From Spongiibacteraceae bacterium (lineage in GTDB: Bacteria; Pseudomonadota; Gammaproteobacteria; Pseudomonadales; Dasaniaceae): a stretch of 64,000 nucleotides of DNA. Of the stretch, positions 36,222 through 45,387 are shown one piece after another. The position numbers were made by a program, and so were the translations under genes. The stretch covers positions 62,001 through 126,000 of the forward strand of contig JANQLG010000003.1 of the NCBI GenBank assembly GCA_028280715.1, given 5' to 3'. How positions within the stretch are numbered: the first letter of the stretch is position 1; each line of letters begins with the position of its first letter. The notes under the pieces were generated by a model. The model had not been told where the DNA came from, did no database searches, and saw only the letters and a program-made list of their open reading frames with translations.

Positions 36222-39122
36222 CTAATCAAGTGATGGGTCATACTTTTCAAATGTGCTTAAATTATTTGAGCTGGAGTTTCTGCCACCAAAGATATAAATT
36301 GCACCATCATGGGAGACGGAACCCACATTATGTCGATTATCTGGCATTGAAGTATTAGTATTCCAAGTAAAGTCAATCGTATTAAAAGCATCGACGTTAT
36401 TTAGCGAACGACATCCACCTGAACACGTATAACCTCCAATAAGATATATCACTTGTTCGATAGACTCAGCAGAGAATCCATAACGTTTGGGAGAATTAAG
36501 AACTCCAGATCTTACCCACATATCAGTAATTGGATCATAAACCTCATAACCGTTTTCGTTGTTTGCGCCTCCAAATACATATATTTCATCACCAAAAGTT
36601 ATACATGAACTTCCCCAGCCTAGTTTAGAGTTAGACTCTCTATAAGCCCACGTATCAGTTGAAGGATCATACATTTCTACGCTGGTTAAAGAGTTGTTTT
36701 GATTTCTTCCTCCAAATACGTAAATCAAGTCCCCGTGAATACAGCTCGAATGGGAGCTTCGTGGTGTGCCCATAGAGGCCCTACTTGACCATGATTGGGA
36801 TTCCAGATCAAAAACTTCTACTGAACTTATACTAAAGTTGCCACCAATAACATAAATGTTATTACCAATAGCATTTGAGGTATGGCTATGCCTTTCTTGT
36901 TGCATACTTGGCAATGATTCCCAAGTGTTATTAGATGTATCAAACCTCTCCATGACATTTAGTGTATTATTTCCATTGAACCCGCCGATAACATAAATAT
37001 TTCCATCAATTATTGCGCCTGAAGGGCTATGCCTGCTTGTAGATAAATTGGGTAATGTCTCCCAGGGATTTCCAATAACTTCAACTTGAAAAGGTCCAAG
37101 ATCAGCGGACAAATTGCCGTCAGATACAGAAATTAAAATTTCTTGATAAACACCGATATCTTTATTGTCTGGGCTTCCACTAATTTCACCAGTCATGTCA
37201 TCAAACGATGCCCATGAAGGTAAATTTTGAACACTATATTCAAGATCATCTTCATCTATATCAAATGATGTTGGTACAAACGAAAAAGCTTCAAAAGCGG
37301 TTACGCTATTATCTGGAGTGCCTGAAACTGTTGGTGTGTCATTTACTGGTAAAATATTAATAGTTATAGTGACTTCACCACTTTCAATAATATCTTGAGA
37401 AAGGCGATATTTAAATGTATCAGCACCATTGTAGTTTTCATTAGGCGTATAAATTAACTCAGGGTAATCACCCTGAACTGAACCAAAGTTAGGACTCTGC
37501 GAAATTGTTAAATCTATATCTATGCCCAAAGGGTTATTTGAGGAAGTATCAATATTAATAGAGTTATCCTCATTGGTTTCCAGCTCTTGGTTTTCAACTA
37601 AAAATCCTAGTTCATATGGATTAACTTGAACCTCTATATCAAAAGAAGGATATTCGGTCATTAAATTACCATCGTTCGCACTTAAAAGAATGTTTTCGTA
37701 AAGGCCAACATCATCGTTAGTTGGAGATCCAGTTATTTCACCTGTTTGATCATTGAAACTTGCCCAGCCCGGCAAATTTTCAATGCTGAGTTCAAGCGAA
37801 TCATTTTCTATATCCGATATTGTTGGAGCGAACGAATACGCATTATGTGCCATAAATTCAGTTATTGGATTTCCTGTAATCGAAGGTGCGTCATTTTGTC
37901 CAATAACACTCAGACTTACAGTCACTACTTCACTTGAAATTTCACCCTGCGTTAACTGATATGAAAATGAATCACTTCCTTCGAAGTTGGCATTAGGTGA
38001 ATACGTTAAGTTTGGGTAACTTCCAGATACTACCCCATTAGATGCTGAAGATATGATATCAACCCTAACTTCGATACCCAATGGATTATTTGTTTCAATA
38101 TCGACTTCTGTGGATTGATCTTCATTAACTTCGACTGCTTGGTCCGCTACGATAAAACTTTGTTGGTATGGCGATGTATCGAATTCATCCTCAACACCAT
38201 CATTATCATCATCCATGTCTATTGCATTGAAAATGCCATCCAAATCTGTATCTAAATACTCATTAATGTCTACTCTTTCAAATCCGTCTACTCCATTGAT
38301 CCAGTCGTCAATGTTGCTTGAAACTATAGAAGGATCTATCTCGGGAATGACTCTTCGCAATGACTCTAGTATGGGGTTGTCGCCGAAGGTTCCATCTGCT
38401 CCAAAGTCAGCTTCCAACTCATTTAAGAGTAGTGTGAGTTCAGCATCAGGGTTCGTAGAATTGGTATTTGATTGGTTTAACGCATATTTATATAAAATTG
38501 AGGAAGCTGAAAGTAAATAAGAGCTTCCACTGGTTAATTCATCGTTATAAATAGATAAAGAAGTAAAATCGTTTTCTGCAGAGTTTGGGACAACTTCACT
38601 GAATGCAATGAGAAACTCCCTTTCTGCCTGATTTTGTGCACTCTCAAATTGTAAATTATCATTACTGATAAGGTTTTTGATGCGTTGGCTTGTAAGATGG
38701 GTAAGGAGGTTAATGTAAGCAGTTTGTTCTTCTTGGTCGGACAAGCTTATGATGGAGCGCAATGTCATGGTTCCTTGAGATAATTCTCCCGTGATTTCAT
38801 TTCGATAGTACCCAGTAGCGGATAATTCTAATAGATCAGAACTTTCATCTAAAAAGAAGGTGAAGTTCCCCAAATCGTCAATTGTATTCGTGACGACTGT
38901 TGAGTCGGTGTTTACTGCATCAGGAGAGAGTAGATTAACCGTGACAGTCGATCCAATTACAAACGGACCTTTCTGAACTGCACCAATAACCTCCACTTCT
39001 GGCCTAGTGGTAGTTTGGTTCTGCTGGTTTGTATCGCTATTCCCTCCACTGCCACCACCGCAAGCGGTTATAGATGCAATAAGTAAACTTCCTAATAAAC
39101 AAATTATCCTTTTCTGAAACAT
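36222..39122 (-). CDS. kelch-repeat lipoprotein with cadherin-like domains
   Basis: 966 residues. The lipobox (ASITACGGGSGG, Cys21) marks an outer-membrane lipoprotein. Residues about 45-290 are a mixed region, 289-318 contain a TSP3-like calcium-binding block (DTDLDGIFNAIDMDDDNDG), about 320-683 comprise four Ig/cadherin-like domains (NDAPSITGNPI, LPGWASFNDQTGEITGSP, VNDTPTVSGTP), and 685-966 hold five or six kelch repeats (IYVIGGFNGNN, IYVFGGANNENGYEVYDP) that should form a beta-propeller. This is an adhesive or sugar-binding surface protein. It is AT-rich relative to neighbours and is followed by an attC-like site, which suggests acquisition. It would be a very large cassette. Confidence 0.82.
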   Translation of the reverse strand: MFQKRIICLLGSLLIASITACGGGSGGNSDTNQQNQTTTRPEVEVIGAVQKGPFVIGSTVTVNLLSPDAVNTDSTVVTNTIDDLGNFTFFLDESSDLLELSATGYYRNEITGELSQGTMTLRSIISLSDQEEQTAYINLLTHLTSQRIKNLISNDNLQFESAQNQAEREFLIAFSEVVPNSAENDFTSLSIYNDELTSGSSYLLSASSILYKYALNQSNTNSTNPDAELTLLLNELEADFGADGTFGDNPILESLRRVIPEIDPSIVSSNIDDWINGVDGFERVDINEYLDTDLDGIFNAIDMDDDNDGVEDEFDTSPYQQSFIVADQAVEVNEDQSTEVDIETNNPLGIEVRVDIISSASNGVVSGSYPNLTYSPNANFEGSDSFSYQLTQGEISSEVVTVSLSVIGQNDAPSITGNPITEFMAHNAYSFAPTISDIENDSLELSIENLPGWASFNDQTGEITGSPTNDDVGLYENILLSANDGNLMTEYPSFDIEVQVNPYELGFLVENQELETNEDNSINIDTSSNNPLGIDIDLTISQSPNFGSVQGDYPELIYTPNENYNGADTFKYRLSQDIIESGEVTITINILPVNDTPTVSGTPDNSVTAFEAFSFVPTSFDIDEDDLEYSVQNLPSWASFDDMTGEISGSPDNKDIGVYQEILISVSDGNLSADLGPFQVEVIGNPWETLPNLSTSRHSPSGAIIDGNIYVIGGFNGNNTLNVMERFDTSNNTWESLPSMQQERHSHTSNAIGNNIYVIGGNFSISSVEVFDLESQSWSSRASMGTPRSSHSSCIHGDLIYVFGGRNQNNSLTSVEMYDPSTDTWAYRESNSKLGWGSSCITFGDEIYVFGGANNENGYEVYDPITDMWVRSGVLNSPKRYGFSAESIEQVIYLIGGYTCSGGCRSLNNVDAFNTIDFTWNTNTSMPDNRHNVGSVSHDGAIYIFGGRNSSSNNLSTFEKYDPSLD

Positions 39123-39529
39123 TATTTAAACCTCTTATATCCTAATTGAAACTTTGTTGATTCTCGGTTGATTTCATAACAATTCTTATATCGTTTGTGC
39201 GATATGTGTTGATTCAAAATATGTATTACTGAAGCCGTGAAAGGAAAATAGAATTTTGCTGATGCTCTGAATCATCCCTGTTTCTCGATATTCATTGTTC
39301 TTTTAGTTTCCTAATACTAATTCAACTTGTTGAAAAAAAGCCAGTGTTCAGCGACTGATGTGGGTATTAGTACCACTTTGGGGTATTCAACATTTTTTCC
39401 GTTGAAAAGTATGTGTTTCCTAATATACAAATATATGCATTGAATACAGCTGTGTTTTTGTTTCGACAGGGGTTACACCGCGAAAGCAATGCGGTTATTA
39501 GTTTGGTTTGATCGGAGCTAATTGTAAAA
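39123..39529. other. 407-base AT-rich intergenic region upstream of the kelch gene
   Basis: It carries the kelch promoter (AAGAGG ribosome site at about 39130) and lies downstream of coq7. A short hairpin flanked by AAC and GTT occurs at 39174-39214 and could be a second, weaker attC-like element. No gene was recognised. Confidence 0.4.
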
Positions 39530-40171
39530 TCAAATTCGATATGTGGTTTTTGTCATCACTTTTGACACAGCAGTCATCAGTGATTTTATTGGGGCGGGAA
39601 ATTCTTGGCCACCAGCTTGTAACGCGCGGGTGCCGTGTTTTTCTTCATCTTCCAGCATTTGTTCGAGAATGGCGCGGCTTTTTTGATCTTCTTCCGGCAG
39701 TTGTTGCAGGTGGTCTTGCAAGTGTTTGCAGACTTGATCTTCAGTGGCGGCGACAAAGCCTAGGCTCCATTTGTCGCCAGCAATTCCAGCGGCGGCGCCG
39801 ATGGAGAAGGATGCGGCGTAGAAGAGTGGGTTCAGCAAGCTGGTTTGGCTCTCCAGTTCGTTTAGGCGCTGTTCGCACCATGCCAGATGGTCGATTTCTT
39901 CCTGAGCAGCCTTTTCCATTTCCTCCCGAACATCGGGCAGTTTGGCTGTTAATGCTTGCCCCTGGTAGAGGCCCTGTGCACACACTTCGCCAGTGTGGTT
40001 AATGCGCATTAAGCCTGCGACATGTTTTTTCTCATTGTTGCTGAGCTCGCAGTCTTCAAAGGGGGTGGCGGGACTGGCTTGTTCAGCCTTGGCAGCGGTG
40101 GGTACCAGTGTACGCAGCGCCTGATCGGCGTTGACGATAAGCTTGTCAATCAACGAAAGTCGACGCTGCAT
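39530..40171 (-). CDS. coq7: demethoxyubiquinone hydroxylase
   Basis: 213 residues from ATG 40171 with AGGAG nine bases upstream; a longer start at 40216 is less likely. The di-iron ferritin-like ligands are visible: [20 protein letters not shown] (E-x2-H type), [16 protein letters not shown] and [11 protein letters not shown]. The enzyme hydroxylates the demethoxyubiquinone ring in ubiquinone biosynthesis, at the inner membrane and needing oxygen. It lies just downstream of purD and is separated from it by a palindrome. Confidence 0.93.
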   Translation of the reverse strand: MQRRLSLIDKLIVNADQALRTLVPTAAKAEQASPATPFEDCELSNNEKKHVAGLMRINHTGEVCAQGLYQGQALTAKLPDVREEMEKAAQEEIDHLAWCEQRLNELESQTSLLNPLFYAASFSIGAAAGIAGDKWSLGFVAATEDQVCKHLQDHLQQLPEEDQKSRAILEQMLEDEEKHGTRALQAGGQEFPAPIKSLMTAVSKVMTKTTYRI

Positions 40172-40216
40172 GGTTTTCTGCTCCTGTGTCCTGCCTCTAG
40201 AATGTAAGGAACTCAT

Positions 40217-40234
40217 GGTGGAACAAGTTCCACC
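40217..40234. repeat. palindromic REP-like hairpin between purD and coq7
   Basis: GGTGGAAC-AA-GTTCCACC is a perfect 8-base inverted repeat directly after the purD stop codon, with CTACG next to it. It has no T-run, so it resembles the short palindromic intergenic repeats found in many proteobacteria more than a terminator. Confidence 0.5.
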
Positions 40235-41521
40235 CTACGCTTGTTCGCGTTCAATAGCGCGGTAGGCAATATCATTGCGATAATACACCTTATTCCAGTC
40301 GATAGCTTTAACCGCTTGGTAAGCACCTTGCTGGGCTGCAGTTACCGTATTGCCTAACGCAGTGGCACACAAGACTCTTCCGCCACTGGTGACGACTTGG
40401 CCATTGTCGAGCGTGGTGCCGGCGTGGAAAACTTTGCTGTTGTCGCTGTCAGCTTGATCGAGGCCGCTGATTACATTGCCTTTGTCGTAGCTGCCGGGAT
40501 AACCGCCAGCGGCTAACACAACACCTACTGCGCATCGTGAATCCCACTCGGCAGTAATGGTATCCAGTTGGCCATCTAGCGCAGTATTGCATAGTGACAC
40601 CAGGTCACTATTGAGTCGCATCATAATGGGTTGTGTTTCCGGGTCACCAAAGCGGCAGTTATATTCAATCACCTTAGGTGCGCCTTCTGCGGTAATCATT
40701 AAGCCGGCATACAAAAAGCCGGTGTAGTTATTACCTTCAGCGGCCATACCCTTTACAGTCGGCTCAATCACTTCCTGCATAATCCGCCGATAGACTTCAT
40801 CAGTGACGACCGGCGCTGGGGAGTAGGCCCCCATACCACCAGTGTTAGGGCCGGTATCGCCATCGCCAACCTGTTTGTGATCCTGGCTGGTCGCCATAGG
40901 CAAAATATTTTTGCCATCGACCATAACGATAAAGCTGGCTTCTTCGCCCTCAAGAAATTCTTCAATGACCACACGATGCCCGGCTTCGCCAAAGGCATTG
41001 CCGGCTAACATATCGCGAATAGCTTCTTCGGCTTCCTGTTCGGTCATGGCAACAATCACGCCTTTACCTGCAGCGAGTCCATCAGCCTTAACGACGATTG
41101 GTGCACCTTGCTCTTTCAAGTAGGCAAGGGCAGGTTCAATTTCAGTAAAGGTTTGATAGGCGGCAGTAGGGATGTTGTGGCGAGCCAAAAAGTCTTTAGT
41201 AAAGGCTTTGGAGCCCTCCAGTTGTGATGCGCCTTTGCTCGGGCCAAAACAGCGCAGTTCTTTCTCCGCGAAGAAATCCACAATGCCGTCAACCAGCGGC
41301 GCTTCCGGCCCAACAATCGTTAAGCCGACGTTGTTGTCCCTGGCGAATGCTGCCAGTGCTTCGAATTGGTCGACATTAATGGCGATATTGGTACATTTAT
41401 TTTCAATAGCAGTACCTGCGTTACCTGGGGCGACAAAGACGGTTTCTACCTGAGGTGATTGTGCTGCCTTCCAGGCCAGTGCATGTTCACGGCCACCAGA
41501 GCCAATGATGAGTATGTTCAT
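40235..41521 (-). CDS. purD: phosphoribosylamine-glycine ligase
   Basis: 428 residues, the usual length. It starts MNILIIGSGGREHALAWKA and contains PIVVKADGLAAGKGVIVA (ATP-grasp loop), GEEASFIVMVDG, GGMGAYSPAPV and EYNCRFGDPETQ (metal-binding). It joins glycine to phosphoribosylamine in purine biosynthesis, in the cytosol. In related genomes purD follows purH directly; here a four-helix-bundle gene bounded by inverted repeats separates them. The left repeat ends 10 bases before the purD ATG. Confidence 0.95.
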   Translation of the reverse strand: MNILIIGSGGREHALAWKAAQSPQVETVFVAPGNAGTAIENKCTNIAINVDQFEALAAFARDNNVGLTIVGPEAPLVDGIVDFFAEKELRCFGPSKGASQLEGSKAFTKDFLARHNIPTAAYQTFTEIEPALAYLKEQGAPIVVKADGLAAGKGVIVAMTEQEAEEAIRDMLAGNAFGEAGHRVVIEEFLEGEEASFIVMVDGKNILPMATSQDHKQVGDGDTGPNTGGMGAYSPAPVVTDEVYRRIMQEVIEPTVKGMAAEGNNYTGFLYAGLMITAEGAPKVIEYNCRFGDPETQPIMMRLNSDLVSLCNTALDGQLDTITAEWDSRCAVGVVLAAGGYPGSYDKGNVISGLDQADSDNSKVFHAGTTLDNGQVVTSGGRVLCATALGNTVTAAQQGAYQAVKAIDWNKVYYRNDIAYRAIEREQA

Positions 41522-41530
41522 ATTTTTTCT

Positions 41531-41561
41531 CGTCGGACGTCAGACGTCGGAGGTCGGACGC
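41531..41561. repeat. left inverted repeat flanking the four-helix-bundle gene
   Basis: A 31-base block made of GTCGGACGTC-like units (it contains GTCGGACGTCAGACGTC and GGTCGGACGC). Its complement matches the right block at 41956-41990 in two stretches, GCGTCCGAC and CGACGTCTGACG. Confidence 0.6.
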
Positions 41562-41578
41562 TTATTGGTTGCTAAATT

Positions 41579-41923
41579 TTATTTCAGTGCGTTAATTAGG
41601 CTTTGTAGCTTGGCATACAGTTTGTGGGTCATTATAAAAAGTTCTTCGTCGTTTTCTAAATAGTCAAGTTGTTTAGCAATAGCTATTTGTGTTTCTAGTT
41701 CCATTAATGAACCACGGGAAATGTATAGAAATCTGATAAATTCTTTGTCTGTTTCTCTGCCTCTCCCTTCGGCTATATTGCTGGGTATGCTAACTGCTGC
41801 CCGACGCATTTGGCTGCTCAGACCAAACTGTTCTTCACGAGGTAACAATTTTGTAACGCGATACACTATCTCGACAAGTGTCATAGCATCCTGCCAAACT
41901 TGCAATTTTTGATAAATCCTCAT
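41579..41923 (-). CDS. four-helix-bundle protein (23S rRNA intervening-sequence / bAvd-like family)
   Basis: 114 residues from ATG 41923 with an upstream GGGAGG. KLQVWQDAMTLVEIVY, LPREEQFGLSSQMRRAAVS, IPSNIAEGRGR and FLYISRGSLMELETQ are the conserved blocks of this family. Members form pentameric bundles; some occur inside rRNA genes or next to retroelements, others alone, and the function is unknown. Here it is inserted in the purine operon, between inverted repeats, so it may be a small mobile unit or its remnant. Confidence 0.88.
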   Translation of the reverse strand: MRIYQKLQVWQDAMTLVEIVYRVTKLLPREEQFGLSSQMRRAAVSIPSNIAEGRGRETDKEFIRFLYISRGSLMELETQIAIAKQLDYLENDEELFIMTHKLYAKLQSLINALK

Positions 41924-41955
41924 CAACGAACCTCCCTGTCCGTTTTATTTTTTTA

Positions 41956-41990
41956 GGCGTCCGACATCAGGCCTTCGACGTCTGACGCCG
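41956..41990. repeat. right inverted repeat flanking the four-helix-bundle gene
   Basis: A 35-base block beginning GGCGTCCGACATCAGG and ending CGACGTCTGACGCCG. It is nearly palindromic in itself and matches the complement of the left block over about 21 bases. Confidence 0.6.
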
Positions 41991-42007
41991 CCACTTTTAG
42001 TGGCGGC
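41987..42007 (-). terminator. hairpin directly after purH
   Basis: GCCGCCAC-TTTTA-GTGGCGGC is a perfect 8-base stem three bases past the purH stop codon. No T-run follows on the minus strand, so it may stabilise the mRNA more than terminate it. It overlaps the right inverted repeat by four bases. Confidence 0.5.
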
Positions 42008-42009
42008 TA

Positions 42010-43587
42010 TTAATGGCGGAAATGCCTCATCCCCGTAAATACCATCGCCATACCTGCTTCGTCAGCAGCGGCAATGACTTCTTCATCGCGAATTGAGCCG
42101 CCGGGCTGGATAACACAGCTGATACCTGCCTTCGCTGCATTATCGATACCGTCACGGAAGGGGAAGAAGGCATCGGAGGCCATCACGGAGCCTTTAACTT
42201 CCAGGCCGGCGTGCTCGGCTTTGATGCCGGCAATACGCGCTGAATTGACGCGGCTCATCTGGCCGGCGCCGACACCGATGGTACGGCCATTGTGGCCGTA
42301 AACAATGGCATTGGATTTAACGAATTTGGCGACTTTCCAGGTAAACAACAGGTCGCGAATTTCTTCTGCGGTAGGCTGGCGCTGGCTCACGATTTTCAAG
42401 TCAGCTTCGGTGATCACACCCAGATCGCGATCTTGAACTAACAGGCCGCCGTTAACACGCTTCAAGTCGTAATCCGCTTGAGCCGCTTGCCATTGACCGC
42501 ATTCCAACAGACGCACATTTTTCTTTTCGGCAACAGCTGTCTTTGCCGCTTCAGAAATAACGGGAGCGATGATGACTTCAACAAACTGACGATCACAAAT
42601 GGCCTTGGCCGTGTCAGCATCCAGTTCACGGTTAAAGGCGATAATGCCACCGAAGGCTGATTCGGTATCGGTTTCAAAGGCTAAATCGTAGGCCTGTTGA
42701 ATGTTATCAGCAACAGCAACGCCACAAGGGTTAGCGTGCTTGACGATTACACAGGCGGGTTCATCAAACTGTTTGACGCATTCCAGTGCAGCATCGGTAT
42801 CAGCAATATTATTGTATGACAGTTCTTTACCCTGCAATTGGTTAGCGGTAGCGATAGAACCTGCCGTTGGATTTTTCTCCACATAAAATGCTGAGTTTTG
42901 ATGAGAGTTTTCGCCGTAGCGCATGTCCTGCGCTTTGGTAAATTGGGTGTTAAAGGTGCGAGGGAAATGCTCGTTGCCGCCTGGCACTTTACGTCCAAAG
43001 TAATTAGCGATGGCGCCGTCGTAGGCAGCAGTGTGCTCATAGGCTTTGATTGCCAAATCAAAACGTGTCGCCTGCGATGTAGCGCCATTGTTAGCCTTCA
43101 TTTCTTCAATAATAGCTTCGTAGTCGGAAGCGTTGACAACAATATTAACGAAGGCATTGTTCTTGGCGGCAGCGCGAACCATGGTGGGGCCACCGATATC
43201 GATATTTTCAATGGCATCGGCCAATGTGCAATCGGGGTTGGCAACGGTTTGTTCAAAGGGGTACAGGTTGACTACGACCATATCGATAGCATTGATTCCG
43301 TGTTCTGCCATCACTGCATCGTCTTGACCGCGACGTGCGAGGATGCCGCCGTGAACTTTCGGGTGCAATGTTTTAACGCGGCCATCCATCATCTCCGGAA
43401 AGCCGGTGTATTCTGATACTTCTATCGCATTTACACCGCTGTCACAGAGTAACTTGTAGGTGCCACCGGTTGAAAGAATGTCTACACCCTGTGACTGCAA
43501 TGCTTGGGCAAAGTCGACAATGCCCGTTTTATCTGAAACGCTAATCAGGGCGCGTTTGATGGGCAGATAATTTGAATCGTTGCTCAT
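42010..43587 (-). CDS. purH: bifunctional AICAR transformylase / IMP cyclohydrolase
   Basis: 525 residues, typical. The N-terminal cyclohydrolase domain starts [19 protein letters not shown] with STGGTYKLL and [17 protein letters not shown]; the C-terminal transformylase domain carries [10 protein letters not shown] (catalytic Lys-His), [12 protein letters not shown] and [12 protein letters not shown]. It performs the last two steps of IMP synthesis. A strong hairpin terminator (43662-43690) separates it from fis, so it has its own promoter. Confidence 0.96.
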   Translation of the reverse strand: MSNDSNYLPIKRALISVSDKTGIVDFAQALQSQGVDILSTGGTYKLLCDSGVNAIEVSEYTGFPEMMDGRVKTLHPKVHGGILARRGQDDAVMAEHGINAIDMVVVNLYPFEQTVANPDCTLADAIENIDIGGPTMVRAAAKNNAFVNIVVNASDYEAIIEEMKANNGATSQATRFDLAIKAYEHTAAYDGAIANYFGRKVPGGNEHFPRTFNTQFTKAQDMRYGENSHQNSAFYVEKNPTAGSIATANQLQGKELSYNNIADTDAALECVKQFDEPACVIVKHANPCGVAVADNIQQAYDLAFETDTESAFGGIIAFNRELDADTAKAICDRQFVEVIIAPVISEAAKTAVAEKKNVRLLECGQWQAAQADYDLKRVNGGLLVQDRDLGVITEADLKIVSQRQPTAEEIRDLLFTWKVAKFVKSNAIVYGHNGRTIGVGAGQMSRVNSARIAGIKAEHAGLEVKGSVMASDAFFPFRDGIDNAAKAGISCVIQPGGSIRDEEVIAAADEAGMAMVFTGMRHFRH

Positions 43588-43661
43588 AAATTTACTCGTG
43601 AATTTGCTCGTAGATTGTCCTAACAGTGTTGTCGTGGTTTGTAGCGTATTGCTTACAATGT

Positions 43662-43690
43662 AAAAAGGGGTGAATAGCTCACCCCTTTTT
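43662..43690. terminator. rho-independent terminator downstream of fis
   Basis: AAAAAGGGGTGA-ATAGC-TCACCCCTTTTT is a perfect 12-base stem with a five-base loop and a T-run on the minus strand, 16 bases past the fis stop. It can work on either strand. Confidence 0.85.
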
Positions 43691-43705
43691 ATGAGTGGGC
43701 TGTTT

Positions 43706-44065
43706 TTATAGCAAGCCGTATTGTTTCAGTTTTTTACGCAACGTGCCGCGGTTTAAACCCAGCAGAACTGACGCTTTGGTTTGATTATTGCGCGTGTACT
43801 TCATGACTTCTTCTAACAGTGGTGCTTCCACTTCGGATAGTACCATTTCGTAAACATTGGTTACTTCCTGGCCATCAAGATGAGCGAAGTAATTGTTCAA
43901 TGCGATAGAAACGCTGTCGCGCAGTGTTTGCGCCTGGGAAACAGGTGCGTTGGTTAGATGTTGCTTTTGATCAAGTTCCTGCTGACTCATGTTTTGATCA
44001 TGGTCTGACACTGATTCAGCGACGGGTTGAGTTGCGCTGGCGGATAGCGTGTCATTATCTTTCAT
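43706..44065 (-). CDS. fis: DNA-binding protein Fis
   Basis: 119 residues. The C-terminal half matches Fis: [20 protein letters not shown], then [37 protein letters not shown], containing the helix-turn-helix. The N-terminal 45 residues are a polar, Gln/Asn-rich extension longer than in E. coli Fis (98 residues). Fis bends DNA and activates rRNA and other growth genes. It overlaps the dusB stop by four bases (ATGA), so the two are translationally coupled as in many gammaproteobacteria. Confidence 0.93.
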   Translation of the reverse strand: MKDNDTLSASATQPVAESVSDHDQNMSQQELDQKQHLTNAPVSQAQTLRDSVSIALNNYFAHLDGQEVTNVYEMVLSEVEAPLLEEVMKYTRNNQTKASVLLGLNRGTLRKKLKQYGLL

Positions 44066-45108
44066 GCTGCGATTACCTCTTGGTAGATAGATTTGTCCGA
44101 GCTGAACACAGGTGTTTCAGTCGGTTGATAGGTTTGACATTGGGATAATTGCTGGAAGTAGTTGCTGATGGCTTGTTGTTGCTCGTCGGCATTTTCCAGT
44201 TGATTAAATAATCGTTTAAATTCATTGCCACCGGATTGTGTGCTCAAATACCAGCCCACATGCTTGCGCGCAATTTTGACGCCCATAAATTCGCCGTAAA
44301 ATTGATGGAGGCTGGTTAAATGCTGCAACAGAATATGCTCCATTTCATCCAATGTCGGTGAAGGTAACATTTCTCTTGTCTTAAGGTAGTGATCGATTTC
44401 TCGGCATAGCCAGGGACGACCCTGGGCACTGCGTCCGATCATAACGGCATCGGCTTTGGTGTGGTCCAGTACAGCTTTAGCTTTTTGCGGTGAATCGATG
44501 TCACCGTTGGCGATAACCGGAATAGACACGGCAGCCTTGATGGCGGCGATGGTGTCGTATTCGGCCTGGCCTTCAAATTTACAGCTGCGCGTGCGGCCAT
44601 GAACTGCTAGAGCGCTAATGCCATTAGCTTCAGCGATTTGTGCAATTTCGACACCGTTGCGCATCTGTGGTGACCAGCCGGTACGGATTTTTAAGGTTAC
44701 CGGCACATCAACGGCAGCCACTACGGCTTGCAAAATATCATTGACTAATGCCTGGTCTTTTAGCAGTGCTGAGCCAGCTGCTTTTTTGCAGACTTTTTTA
44801 GCTGGGCAGCCCATATTGATATCAATAATTTGAGCGCCTTGTTCTACATTCAGCTTTGCTGCTTCAGCCATCATCTCCGGATCACCACCGGCAATCTGTA
44901 CCATGCGCGGTTCGATTTCGAGATCGTGGCTCATGCGCTGCTGTGATTTTCTGGTGTGCCAAAGGCGGGAATCGCTGGTCAGCATTTCCGATACCACCAG
45001 GCTGGCTCCAAAGCGCAGACATAACTGCCTGAAGGGCAGGTCAGTCACGCCGGCCATCGGTGCTAATACCACATGTCCAGCAATATTGTAGGGGCCAATT
45101 TGGAACAC
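44062..45108 (-). CDS. dusB: tRNA dihydrouridine synthase B
   Basis: 348 residues. [16 protein letters not shown] opens the FMN-binding barrel, [21 protein letters not shown] contains the catalytic Cys, and [31 protein letters not shown] and [14 protein letters not shown] are family blocks. It reduces uridine in the tRNA D-loop with NADPH and FMN. It heads the dusB-fis unit; 279 bases separate it from the DUF3426 gene. Confidence 0.95.
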   Translation of the reverse strand: MFQIGPYNIAGHVVLAPMAGVTDLPFRQLCLRFGASLVVSEMLTSDSRLWHTRKSQQRMSHDLEIEPRMVQIAGGDPEMMAEAAKLNVEQGAQIIDINMGCPAKKVCKKAAGSALLKDQALVNDILQAVVAAVDVPVTLKIRTGWSPQMRNGVEIAQIAEANGISALAVHGRTRSCKFEGQAEYDTIAAIKAAVSIPVIANGDIDSPQKAKAVLDHTKADAVMIGRSAQGRPWLCREIDHYLKTREMLPSPTLDEMEHILLQHLTSLHQFYGEFMGVKIARKHVGWYLSTQSGGNEFKRLFNQLENADEQQQAISNYFQQLSQCQTYQPTETPVFSSDKSIYQEVIAA

Positions 45109-45387
45109 AATTCGTCCTGAGCGGAATTTAATTAACAGTTACTGCCGGTAAAACTATTTGAATACAGCTGTTAGGTTTACTTCTGCTGGCAGCTAATAGC
45201 CGCCGAAAAAAGAGGCGCTATGATAATCGCAAGAGCTCAATGGATAAAGCATTATTGTGCAAGTTTTAAGCAAAAAAACTTGATTTAGGGGATTGACAAA
45301 AGCGAACGCGAAGCACTCAGCGCCTTGGAGGAAAAAGAGACAGGGTTTAAATTAATAATCAGGTTATCAGTCGCTCAGAATAGCCAG

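Noticed and set aside
39508-40002. Plus-strand open frame opposite coq7
   Set aside because: Arg/Trp-rich, no motif, and fully antisense to a well-supported enzyme.
42898-43416. Plus-strand open frame opposite purH
   Set aside because: No domain or ribosome site; shadow of the conserved purH frame.
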